Origin: Palsa-295 sp963785585
GTDB taxonomy: Bacteria; Acidobacteriota; Terriglobia; Acidiferrales; UBA7541
Assembly (NCBI GenBank): GCA_963785585.1
Contig: CAWAVW010000002.1
Location: 124,001 to 188,000 of the forward strand
Direction of reading: 5' to 3'
DNA: 64,000 nt
The notes under the pieces are model-generated. The model was not told the DNA's origin. It ran no database searches and worked only from the letters and a program-made list of their open reading frames with translations. A program made the translations under genes and the position numbers. This document shows, in pieces, positions 18,903-27,088 of this stretch (positions within the stretch are counted from its first letter, which is position 1; the number at the start of each line of letters is the position of its first letter).

Positions 18903-19142
18903 ATGACCTCACATTTCCATTTTGCAGTCGTCGCAGGTTATCTGGCGATAGCGGTGATCTTCGTCCTGTTGGTCATGCTAAGCGGTTTCGTTGCAGCCCG
19001 GCTTGAAAAGGAAGGCATTGCGTTTCGGCCGGCGTTCCTGATTTGCGTTTTCTTAACGCCCATCGCGGGCTTCATCGCTGTTCGAATGATGCGCGCTGCC
19101 AAGGTCGAACGTTCCCTCGCTGCCACGACGTCCCGCAGTTAG
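18903..19142 (+). CDS. Small two-helix membrane protein, hypothetical
   Basis: 79 residues with two transmembrane helices (about 9-31 and 43-61) and a basic C-terminus. GGGAAGGACC sits just before the ATG, a good ribosome site, which is the main reason to accept it as real. Short PLD-N-like architecture, but no diagnostic motif. Confidence 0.6.
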   Translation: MTSHFHFAVVAGYLAIAVIFVLLVMLSGFVAARLEKEGIAFRPAFLICVFLTPIAGFIAVRMMRAAKVERSLAATTSRS

Positions 19143-19208
19143 GCTCGCCAAATTCCGCGCACGCGCGGACATCCGCTTTCCATTCGATGAACGGTATCGA
19201 GAATTCAG

Positions 19209-20252
19209 CTATTTTGAGGCGGGCAATTTACCGGCGGATTCCAGAACCTGCCGGGCTAGATAATTCGTTACGTGGGCATCGTCGCGAGCGTCCACCATGT
19301 AGGCGGAGCGAAGCAGCTGTTCCTTGCGGTTACGCAGCATGTCGCGGATGGACTGCTGCACTTGGGGGTCCGATAGTTCGCGCTGGCCGGAAGGCTCCTT
19401 CGCGACCAGTTTCAGGATGCGGTAGCCGCCGTTCTTGACTCCAATGGGCTGGGTCACGTCGCCGGCCTTCATCGATAGCACGCTTTTCTTCAGCAGTGGA
19501 TCGGACTGGTTGAGCGCGGATTCCGGCACAAAACCCAAATCACCGCCGGTCGAAGCCGTGGAATCTTCAGAATAATCCATCGCCAGCTGCGAGAAATCAG
19601 CGCCGCTTGCGATTTTCTGCTCGAGCAGCGCAACTTTGCGCTTGGCGTCCGGTTCGCTTTGCGCTTTGTCGTTCTTGCGGTTGTGTACGGTCGGATCGGG
19701 ATGCGGAGTGACCACGATCTGAGCGATGTGAAACTGAGGCTCGGCGACATTGAACTGCGCGCGATTCTTGTTGTAAAAGTCCAGTACGTCCTGGTCGGTG
19801 ATTGAAATCTTAGCCACAACCTCGCGGTTCAGCAGTTTCTGCACCGATAGCTGCCGGCGGATGTCTTTCTTCAGGTCGTCCACGGTCAGCCCCGTGGCCT
19901 GAAGCTTTTTCTGGAATTCTTCTTCGGTGTAGGGGCTCTTCGATTCGGTGAACTTGTCCTCTACCTCCGCGTCGCTGGCCATCAGATTCAACTTCCCGGC
20001 GCGTTCGAGCAGAATTTCGTTGTTCACCAGCTCGTCGAGGATGCTCAGTTTCAGGGAGAGGGCTTCCTCCTGCGACGGGGTGGGCCCTTGCGCGTTCACT
20101 CGGGTGCGAAAGTACTTTTCCACATCCGCTCGCGGGATTTCCTTACCGTTTACCACCGCCCACACATCCGGTCCCGGCGCGCTTTCCTTCTTGCACGCGG
20201 CAGCGAACAAGCAAACTACCACCGCTGCGATGACCAGATATTTTCGTGTCAA
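19209..20252 (-). CDS. Peptidyl-prolyl cis-trans isomerase, SurA/PrsA-like parvulin lipoprotein
   Basis: 347-residue periplasmic foldase. A lipoprotein signal ends at AAAC (Cys20). An N-terminal SurA-like helical region (about 32-160) precedes a parvulin domain (about 172-290) with FHIAQIVVTPHP, DFSQLAMDYSEDSTASTGGDLGFV and GGYRILKLV. The start codon is TTG with AAGGAG six bases upstream. Family members help outer-membrane proteins fold. It is followed on the same strand by no partner; rpmB lies just upstream. Confidence 0.9.
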   Translation of the reverse strand: MTRKYLVIAAVVVCLFAAACKKESAPGPDVWAVVNGKEIPRADVEKYFRTRVNAQGPTPSQEEALSLKLSILDELVNNEILLERAGKLNLMASDAEVEDKFTESKSPYTEEEFQKKLQATGLTVDDLKKDIRRQLSVQKLLNREVVAKISITDQDVLDFYNKNRAQFNVAEPQFHIAQIVVTPHPDPTVHNRKNDKAQSEPDAKRKVALLEQKIASGADFSQLAMDYSEDSTASTGGDLGFVPESALNQSDPLLKKSVLSMKAGDVTQPIGVKNGGYRILKLVAKEPSGQRELSDPQVQQSIRDMLRNRKEQLLRSAYMVDARDDAHVTNYLARQVLESAGKLPASK

Positions 20253-20297
20253 GCGGAACTCCTTCTGGGGAAAAAGCCGGACGGATCGCGGCGCTTC

Positions 20298-20489
20298 TCA
20301 GGCAGCCTTCGTCACACGGCCGGAGCGGATGCACGAAGTGCACACGCGCATATGCTTGTTGGTACCTTTCACTACGGCGCGAACGCGGCGCAGGTTCGGG
20401 TTCCATCGACGGCGGGTGACGTTGTTGGCGTGGCTGATGGTGTTGCCATAAAGCGGCTTTTTGCCGCAAAGTTCACATGCAAGTGCCAT
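20298..20489 (-). CDS. rpmB: 50S ribosomal protein L28
   Basis: 63-residue L28, a zinc-ribbon form with Cys pairs CELC (5, 8) and CTSC (50, 53). The conserved GNTISHANNVTRRRWNPNLRRVR core and the C-terminal RSGRV are typical. It forms part of the large subunit near the tRNA exit site. Presence of all four cysteines marks it as the zinc-binding C+ version. Confidence 0.96.
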   Translation of the reverse strand: MALACELCGKKPLYGNTISHANNVTRRRWNPNLRRVRAVVKGTNKHMRVCTSCIRSGRVTKAA

Positions 20490-20785
20490 TGTACCGTTGC
20501 TCCAGAGCGTAAAATTGTCGGATTCAGAGACTCTTTAGATTAACAGAGTTCCGGAGCGTCTAAAAGCACTTTGGTGTCGGATGGGAGCGCCCCGACCCGC
20601 TTCTGCGGAAAGGACCCCTGGGCCTAAGTTGATTCGTTTTATTCGTCTTAGAGGTCCATCGGGGTGGCGCCGCCCTCGATCATTCGAAAATTCTAACAAT
20701 CGTTGCCTCAAAATTGCTGTCGCGTGATACTAGTACGCCCGCACGAGTTCGGCGGGGTGGCATTTTTGAATCTCGGAGGTCCCAC
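20490..20785. other. Intergenic region upstream of rpmB and the 72-aa gene
   Basis: About 300 bases without a supported gene between divergent rpmB and the gene at 20786. It should hold promoters for both. I see GC-rich segments (20580-20630) with no clear stem-loop or riboswitch pattern. Confidence 0.4.
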
Positions 20786-21004
20786 GTGCCTGACAATCAT
20801 TTGAACGAGCAGAAAAGCATACTAGTCATTCGAGCGCCTCTTTCCGAGGATGGCTTCGCGTCGATTCACTTTTCAAGCGCCGATGGACGTTTGATGACCG
20901 ACCGCGAATGGTGGCATCTGAAGCAGGTGGTCGAACTGGCCAGCAAAGTCTTCGTGAAGCCGGACGAAAAAGAGAAGGAAAAAGCGGCGGCGGCAAGCGC
21001 TTAG
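20786..21004 (+). CDS. Hypothetical 72-aa protein
   Basis: Starts at GTG, with GGAGGT five bases upstream, which decides the start. The sequence contains SILVIRAPLSEDGFASIHF and DREWWHLKQVVELASKVF, then a Lys/Glu/Ala tail. No family is recognised; a compact alpha-beta protein is plausible. It is convergent with kdpD-N. Confidence 0.6.
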   Translation: MPDNHLNEQKSILVIRAPLSEDGFASIHFSSADGRLMTDREWWHLKQVVELASKVFVKPDEKEKEKAAAASA

Positions 21005-21058
21005 ATTCAAGGCGAAACGGAGGAATCCGGGCGCCGGCATGCACCACTTTTCGCCGCG

Positions 21059-22183
21059 CTAGTCCGGTTCTTGCGTCACAATGTGCACGTCCACGGCGGG
21101 CGCTTCGCTGAGAAACTTGTTGATCGCGTTCAAGTACCGCAGCTTCCGCCAGCCCTCGATCGCGCTTCGGCCGAAGATCACCTGGGTGATGTGTTTTTCG
21201 CGCACGAATTTCGCAGTCACGTCGGCTACATGGTCGCCCTTCAACCGCACCGATTTGGCGCCAAGGCTTTCCGCAAACTGTAAATTGGCTTGCAGCGATT
21301 TTTGTTCCTGTTCGTCGGCATCGTCTTCCAGGTCCACGTGCACGGCGTACAGCTCGGCGTCCATTCGCCGGGCCATCCTCGCGGCGCGAGCCACCAGATA
21401 CTGCGCCTTCGGATTGGCGCTGATGCACACGGCAATTCGTTCGCGAACCGCCCAGCTTTCGCGAATGTCCTTCTCCTCCATGTAGGTTTCAAGGCTGCGA
21501 TCCACTTGCTCAGCGACCTGGCGAAGCGCCAGTTCGCGCAGCGCAATCAGGTTGCCTCGACGAAAGAAATTGCCAAGAGCCTGTTCGACCTTCTCCTTAC
21601 CGTACACGTCGCCGCGTTTCATGCGGTTCTGCAGGGCTTCCGGCGTAAGGTCCACCATTACCGTTTCTTGGGAGACTTGCAGCACCCAGTCCGGCACCGT
21701 CTCGCGAACCGACACTCCCGTGATGGCCCGCACGGTGGGCGCAATACTTTCGATATGTTGAATGTTGACGGTGGAGATTACGTCGATGTTCGCTTCCAGC
21801 AGCGCCAGCACGTCTTCATACCGCTTGCGATTTTTGCTTCCGGGAATGTTGGTGTGCGCGAGTTCGTCCACGAGGGCCACGGCCGGGCGCCGCGCAATGA
21901 TTCCGTCCAGATCCATCTCGGCGAATAGAGTGCCCTTGTAATCGATCATCCGGCGGGGAACGGTTTCGAGCTGCGAGGAAAGTTCGGCGATTCCGCGCCG
22001 CCCGTGAGTTTCCACGACGCCGATCACCAGATCTTCGCCGCGGCTGGCGCGCCGAATCGCTTCGCTGAGCATGCTAAACGTCTTCCCCACGCCCGGCGCA
22101 TAGCCCAGGAACAACTTCAATACCCCTTTGGTCTTTTCAGAGGGTTTCGATTCTTTCAGCCACTGTTCGGGTGTCTTGGGCAT
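21059..22183 (-). CDS. kdpD: KdpD N-terminal half: sensory KdpD domain plus universal-stress-protein domain, as a separate protein
   Basis: 374 residues equal to the cytosolic N-terminus of KdpD. The KdpD domain has Walker A LGYAPGVGKT (26-35) and the signature VDELAHTNIPGSKNRKRYEDV; a USP-like domain covers about 245-374 (ERIAVCISANPKAQYLVARAARMA, ITQVIFGRS). In E. coli these regions sense potassium status and c-di-AMP and control the kinase output. There is no transmembrane segment or kinase domain: those are in the gene at 22235, which starts 51 bases away on the other strand. Confidence 0.93.
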   Translation of the reverse strand: MPKTPEQWLKESKPSEKTKGVLKLFLGYAPGVGKTFSMLSEAIRRASRGEDLVIGVVETHGRRGIAELSSQLETVPRRMIDYKGTLFAEMDLDGIIARRPAVALVDELAHTNIPGSKNRKRYEDVLALLEANIDVISTVNIQHIESIAPTVRAITGVSVRETVPDWVLQVSQETVMVDLTPEALQNRMKRGDVYGKEKVEQALGNFFRRGNLIALRELALRQVAEQVDRSLETYMEEKDIRESWAVRERIAVCISANPKAQYLVARAARMARRMDAELYAVHVDLEDDADEQEQKSLQANLQFAESLGAKSVRLKGDHVADVTAKFVREKHITQVIFGRSAIEGWRKLRYLNAINKFLSEAPAVDVHIVTQEPD

Positions 22184-22234
22184 GATGCGTATTCTCTTCT
22201 ATAGGGCGGATGCTAGCTACGATAGAATTGCACG

Positions 22235-23695
22235 GTGCGTCAGTCGTTTCTCACCAAGCTTTGGCGATTCGCTGCTTCCTTAATCATCGTCGCCGGCATT
22301 TCGGTCTTCTACCGGCGAATTCTTCCTGTAAACGCCACCACCGTTGCGTTGACGTATGTTCTGGCAATTCTGGCGGTCTCTACGGCTTGGGGCATTGTCG
22401 TTGCCGTCGGCATGTCGGTCGCCGCCATGCTGTTTTTCAATTATAACTTTTTACCGCCGGTTGGCACATTCACAGTTGCCGATCCGCAGAACTGGGTGGC
22501 GCTGTTCGCCTTCTTGACCGTCTCGGTTCTTGCCAGCCATTTGTCGTCGCGTGCGCGGCAGAAAGCGGAAGACGCCTCGGCGCGGCGCCGTGAAATCGAA
22601 AAGCTGTACCTGTTCAGCCAGGGACTGCTCGAATTCGGCAATGTAATCCAACTGCTCAACCGGATCCCGACCCAAATCGTTGACATTTTTGAAGTGGGCG
22701 CCGCCGCGCTGTTGCTTGCCGAAAAACAAAAGATCTATCGATCGGGGCCGGTGATTTCGCAACTCAACCTGGAAAGCCTCAAGGCTGTGGTCGTGCGCGA
22801 AGAGCCGTTCATCGATCTATCGAACAGCCTCAGTTTTGTTCCCGTGCGGCTTGGTTTACGTCCGATCGGCAGCCTGGGAATTTCCGGCACGGTACTTTCG
22901 CGGCAGACTCTCGAAGCCATCGGTACGCTTACCGCCGTAGCGATTGAACGCGCCCGCGCCATCGAACAACTGGGCCAGACCGAAGCGGCGCGCGAAGGCG
23001 AACGCCTGCGAACTGCGCTGCTCGATTCCGTCACGCACGCGCTTCGCACCCCGCTCACCTCCATCAAAGCGTCGGTGACGAATCTGCTTTCGAATCCGAA
23101 TGTGACCGAAAAACAGCGCGCCGAACTGCTGACGATTGTGAACGAAGAAACCGACCGTCTGAATCGGCTGGTTGGCGAAGCGGCAGAGATGGCGCGCCTC
23201 GACGCTGGCGAAGTTGAATTGAACCTTGCCCGCCATCCCATCGAATATCTGGTGCACTCGGCCCTTGACCAGATGAAAGCCACTTTGGGCAATCGCGAAA
23301 TACGAATACAGATTCCTTCGGGCTTGCCCGATGTTTCCGTGGACGCGGCGCGTGCCCGTGATGCGCTCACTCATTTGATCGAAAACGCCCACCGGTATTC
23401 ACCGCCGGATCAACCAATCACGGTGTCGGCGGAGGCAACTCCCGATTTTGTCGTCACCAGTGTCGCGGATCGGGGCGCGGGCATCGACGATCTGGAACAG
23501 TCGCTGATCTTCGAAAAGTTTTATCGAGGCAAGGATCAGCGATATCTGGTGCAAGGCACGGGAATGGGTTTGCCGATCGCCAAGGCCATTATTGAGGCGC
23601 ACGGCGGCACGGTCAACGTGACCAGCCAGCGCGGCCAGGGCTCCGTGTTTTCCTTCACCTTGCCAATTTACCGGAACCGCGTGGGAAACTCGTGA
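22235..23695 (+). CDS. KdpD C-terminal half: membrane sensor histidine kinase
   Basis: 486 residues. Four close hydrophobic helices (about 11-100) form the DUF4118 membrane domain, followed by a GAF-like region (about 120-245), the DHp helix with phospho-acceptor His268 in SVTHALRTPLTSIK, and a catalytic domain with HLIENAHRYS, DRGAGID and GTGMGLPIAK. The start is GTG. It overlaps kdpE by GTGA. It would phosphorylate KdpE; the missing N-terminal sensing part is supplied in trans by the divergent gene at 21059. Confidence 0.92.
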   Translation: MRQSFLTKLWRFAASLIIVAGISVFYRRILPVNATTVALTYVLAILAVSTAWGIVVAVGMSVAAMLFFNYNFLPPVGTFTVADPQNWVALFAFLTVSVLASHLSSRARQKAEDASARRREIEKLYLFSQGLLEFGNVIQLLNRIPTQIVDIFEVGAAALLLAEKQKIYRSGPVISQLNLESLKAVVVREEPFIDLSNSLSFVPVRLGLRPIGSLGISGTVLSRQTLEAIGTLTAVAIERARAIEQLGQTEAAREGERLRTALLDSVTHALRTPLTSIKASVTNLLSNPNVTEKQRAELLTIVNEETDRLNRLVGEAAEMARLDAGEVELNLARHPIEYLVHSALDQMKATLGNREIRIQIPSGLPDVSVDAARARDALTHLIENAHRYSPPDQPITVSAEATPDFVVTSVADRGAGIDDLEQSLIFEKFYRGKDQRYLVQGTGMGLPIAKAIIEAHGGTVNVTSQRGQGSVFSFTLPIYRNRVGNS

Positions 23696-24408
23696 ACGCA
23701 TTCACGATTCTGATTGTGGACGATGAGCCGCAGATCCGGCGGGTGATGCGGACGACTCTCGCGTCCCAGGGATACACGGTGATTGAAGCTCTGAGCGGCG
23801 AAGAGGCGCTCGAGAAAATTCGCTCCGAGCGCGCCGACCTGGTTCTACTCGACGTAAACCTGCCGCAAATGTCCGGTCTGGAAACGTGCCGCGAAATCCG
23901 ACGCTCCGGTGACGTGCCGATCATCATGCTCACGGTTCGGAATAGCGAACGCGATAAAGTGATGGCTCTGGACGCGGGCGCTGATGATTATGTGGTGAAG
24001 CCCTTTGGGGTCGAGGAGCTGATGGCGCGCATCCGTGCGGCGCTGCGCCGCAATGCGCCCGGAGAATTGACGCCGCCTTTTGTTTCCGACGAGCTTTCGA
24101 TCGATTTCGAAAAGCGCGCGGTCTTGCTGGAAGGGAATGCCGTACGCCTGACTCCGAAGGAATTTGAATTACTCAGGCAACTGGTGGCGAATCCGGGGAA
24201 AGCCCAGGCTCATCGGCGTTTGTTACAGGCAGTCTGGGGACCGGATTACGGCGACGAAACCGAGTACTTGCGGGTTTTCATTAACCAACTGAGGAAGAAA
24301 ATCGAACCCGATCCTCGCCATCCCCGTTACATCCATACCGAACCGTGGGTCGGTTACCGCTTCGAGCCTCCCGCGGCGAAATCGAAACATCCGCGCTCGC
24401 AGAAGTGA
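23692..24408 (+). CDS. kdpE: Response regulator KdpE, OmpR family
   Basis: 238 residues: receiver domain with acidic pair Asp10/Asp11, phospho-acceptor Asp54 (LLDVNLPQMSG), and Lys in VVKPFG, then a winged-helix DNA-binding domain (about 135-235) with RLTPKEFELLRQLVANPGK and EPWVGYRFEPP. It is read from GTG overlapping the kinase stop. It should activate the kdp operon, and a fitting 11-bp direct-repeat site is present at 30830-30856. Confidence 0.95.
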   Translation: MNAFTILIVDDEPQIRRVMRTTLASQGYTVIEALSGEEALEKIRSERADLVLLDVNLPQMSGLETCREIRRSGDVPIIMLTVRNSERDKVMALDAGADDYVVKPFGVEELMARIRAALRRNAPGELTPPFVSDELSIDFEKRAVLLEGNAVRLTPKEFELLRQLVANPGKAQAHRRLLQAVWGPDYGDETEYLRVFINQLRKKIEPDPRHPRYIHTEPWVGYRFEPPAAKSKHPRSQK

Positions 24409-24444
24409 CCGGCTTTGCCTGCCCACCGTTGTAGCCCTACAGAA

Positions 24445-25026
24445 TTAGTGCATCGGGTGTACGGCGTCGAGATCTAAATTCAATTCGAGCACGTTCACGC
24501 GCGCCTCCCCCAGAAATCCCCACTGACGTTGTTCCGTGTGCTTTGCCACGAGGTTCCTCACGTCGGCTTCGCTCATCCCGCGTTCATGGGCGACGCGAGG
24601 GATTTGAAATTCGGCGGACGCCGGCGTGATATGCGGGTCAAGTCCCGATGCGGATGTGGTTACCAGGTCGATCGGCACTTTCGCGCCGGAATTTTCGGCT
24701 TGGGCTTTTTGCACGTCGCCCTGCACGCGGGCGATCAGAGCTTGATTCGTGGGGCCATAGTTCGACGCGCCGCCACCGGAGGCGTCTGCATCGTAACCGG
24801 CGGCGCCTGCGGCGGATGGCCGAGACCGGAAATAGCCCGGTGATGAAAAGGGTTGGCCGATCAGGCTCGAACCCAAGGTCTTTCCACCTGCGCGGATCAG
24901 TTCTCCGTTCGCCTGGCGCGGGAAAAGCACTTTGGCCATTCCGGTAACGGCGAGCGGGTACAGAATTCCCAACAGCAGCGTCGTTGCCAGGGTCATCCAA
25001 ATCGATATCAGGAAGTTTTTCTTCAT
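24445..25026 (-). CDS. kdpC: Potassium-transporting ATPase subunit C
   Basis: 193 residues with one N-terminal transmembrane helix (about 9-31) and a periplasmic domain containing SSLIGQPF, PGYFRSRPSAAG, GLDPHITPASAEFQIPRVA and the C-terminal VNVLELNLDLD. KdpC stabilises nucleotide binding in KdpFABC. It is the last gene of the operon, eight bases after kdpB. Confidence 0.96.
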   Translation of the reverse strand: MKKNFLISIWMTLATTLLLGILYPLAVTGMAKVLFPRQANGELIRAGGKTLGSSLIGQPFSSPGYFRSRPSAAGAAGYDADASGGGASNYGPTNQALIARVQGDVQKAQAENSGAKVPIDLVTTSASGLDPHITPASAEFQIPRVAHERGMSEADVRNLVAKHTEQRQWGFLGEARVNVLELNLDLDAVHPMH

Positions 25027-25034
25027 GTTCGTTC

Positions 25035-27083
25035 CTAGGCCAGCCCTATGTGGGTGATGATCACGTCAATCGCTTTGATTCCGATGAATGGCGCGATGAT
25101 GCCGCCCAGGCCGTAAACCAGCAGATTGCGCCGCAACAATGCTTCCGCGCCGAGCGGGCGGTATTTCACTCCGCGCAGCGCCAGCGGGACGAGCGCGATG
25201 ATAATCACCGCGTTGAAAATCACCGCCGATAAAATCGCCGACTGCGGAGTTTTCAGCTCCATCACGTTCAGCACGCCCAGCTGAGGCAGCGCCGCTGCAA
25301 ACATCGCAGGAATGATGGCGAAATATTTCGCCACGTCGTTTGCGACGGAGAAGGTGGTGAGCGCCCCTCGCGTAATGAGGAGCTGCTTGCCGATTTCGAC
25401 GACTTCGATCAGCTTCGTCGGGTTGGAATCCAGATCGACCATATTGCCGGCTTCTTTCGCCGCTTGCGTCCCGGCGTTCATCGCCACGCCGACATCGGCC
25501 TGAGCGAGAGCCGGAGCGTCATTGGTGCCGTCACCGGTCATCGCCACCAGCTTGCCCTTGGCCTGCTCGCTGCGGATTAACGCCAGTTTGTCTTCGGGCC
25601 GCGCTTCGGCCAGAAAATCATCCACGCCCGCTTCGCGCGCAATGGCCGCCGCGGTCAGCGGATTGTCACCCGTAATCATCACCGTGCGAATTCCCATCTT
25701 CCGCAAATGCTCGAACCTTTCCCGCATGCCGCCCTTTACGATGTCCTTCAGGTGAATCACGCCCAGCACGCGGTCGTCTTCCGCCACCACCAGCGGGGTG
25801 CCCCCGGAATTGGCGATGCGATCAACCGCGTCTTTCACTTCCTGGGGAAATGATCCGCCCGCTTCCTTCACATATTTCGCGATGGCATCCACCGAGCCCT
25901 TTCGAATCTGGCGGCCGTCCATGTCCACGCCAGACATGCGCGTCACTGCGGAGAATGGAATAAACGTGGTAGCCACCGAAGCCAGTTCCCGGCCTCGGAG
26001 CCCATATTTCTCTTTCGCAAGCACGACAATCGAACGGCCCTCCGGCGTTTCGTCCGCCAGCGAAGCCAGTTGCGCGGCGTCGGCGATTTCCTGTTCTTTC
26101 ACGCCAGGAGCGGCGACAAACTCGGTGGCGTGGCGGTTGCCAAGAGTAATCGTCCCGGTTTTATCGAGCAGCAGCGTATCCACATCGCCCGCAGCCTCCA
26201 CAGCGCGGCCAGACATCGCCAGAACGTTTTTCTGCAAGACCCGGTCCATCCCGGCGATTCCGATCGCCGACAGCAGTCCACCGATGGTCGTGGGGATCAG
26301 GCACACGAGCAGCGCAACGAGAACGAAAACCGATTGTGGCGCGCCGGAGTAAATGGCCATGGGCTGCAGCGAAACGACCGCGAGCAGGAAAATAATCGTC
26401 AAGCCAGCCAGCAGGATATTCAGCGCGATTTCGTTGGGCGTCTTCTGGCGGGATGCGCCTTCGACCAGCTTGATCATGCGGTCGAGGAATGTTTCGCCAG
26501 GGTTCGAGGTAATTCGAATTTTGATTTCGTCCGAGAGTACTCGTGTGCCCCCGGTAACCGCGGAACGGTCGCCGCCGGATTCGCGAATCACCGGCGCGGA
26601 CTCTCCGGTAATTGCCGACTCATCCACGGAAGCGACGCCTTCCACCACTTCCCCGTCGCCGGGAATGAATTCGCCCGCCGTGACCATCACAAGGTCGCCC
26701 GAACGTAGCGTCGAGCCCGATACCGATTCGATCGTGCCATCCGCTTTCAAGCGTCGCGCAATCGTTTCGGAACGCGCCTTTCGCAGCGTCTCCGCCTGTG
26801 CTTTGCCGCGGCCCTCCGCCATCGCCTCCGCGAAATTGGCGAACAGCACGGTGAACCACAGCCAAAGCGTGATCTGCAGCGAAAAACCGAAGCCTCCGGT
26901 GTGGTGAGCTACGCCGCGAACGAGATCCACGCTGGTCAGAAGCGCTCCTACCTCGACGACGAACATCACTGGATTTTTCGCCAGAGTTTTGGGGTTCAGC
27001 TTGACGAACGATTCCCAAATCGCGGGAACGACGATGCCTTTGCCCCAACGGGATTGCTCGCGCGTGTTTGATGCCGTGGCCAT
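25035..27083 (-). CDS. kdpB: Potassium-transporting ATPase subunit B
   Basis: P-type ATPase of 682 residues that powers potassium uptake by KdpA. It has the actuator TGES at 159-162 (Ser162, the residue phosphorylated to inhibit the E. coli pump), CLIPTTIGGLLSAIGIAGMDR, the phosphorylation motif DKTGT with Asp307, and the hinge TGDGTNDAPALAQADVGVAMN. It starts five bases after the kdpA stop. All catalytic residues look intact. Confidence 0.97.
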   Translation of the reverse strand: MATASNTREQSRWGKGIVVPAIWESFVKLNPKTLAKNPVMFVVEVGALLTSVDLVRGVAHHTGGFGFSLQITLWLWFTVLFANFAEAMAEGRGKAQAETLRKARSETIARRLKADGTIESVSGSTLRSGDLVMVTAGEFIPGDGEVVEGVASVDESAITGESAPVIRESGGDRSAVTGGTRVLSDEIKIRITSNPGETFLDRMIKLVEGASRQKTPNEIALNILLAGLTIIFLLAVVSLQPMAIYSGAPQSVFVLVALLVCLIPTTIGGLLSAIGIAGMDRVLQKNVLAMSGRAVEAAGDVDTLLLDKTGTITLGNRHATEFVAAPGVKEQEIADAAQLASLADETPEGRSIVVLAKEKYGLRGRELASVATTFIPFSAVTRMSGVDMDGRQIRKGSVDAIAKYVKEAGGSFPQEVKDAVDRIANSGGTPLVVAEDDRVLGVIHLKDIVKGGMRERFEHLRKMGIRTVMITGDNPLTAAAIAREAGVDDFLAEARPEDKLALIRSEQAKGKLVAMTGDGTNDAPALAQADVGVAMNAGTQAAKEAGNMVDLDSNPTKLIEVVEIGKQLLITRGALTTFSVANDVAKYFAIIPAMFAAALPQLGVLNVMELKTPQSAILSAVIFNAVIIIALVPLALRGVKYRPLGAEALLRRNLLVYGLGGIIAPFIGIKAIDVIITHIGLA

Positions 27084-27088
27084 GGTTG

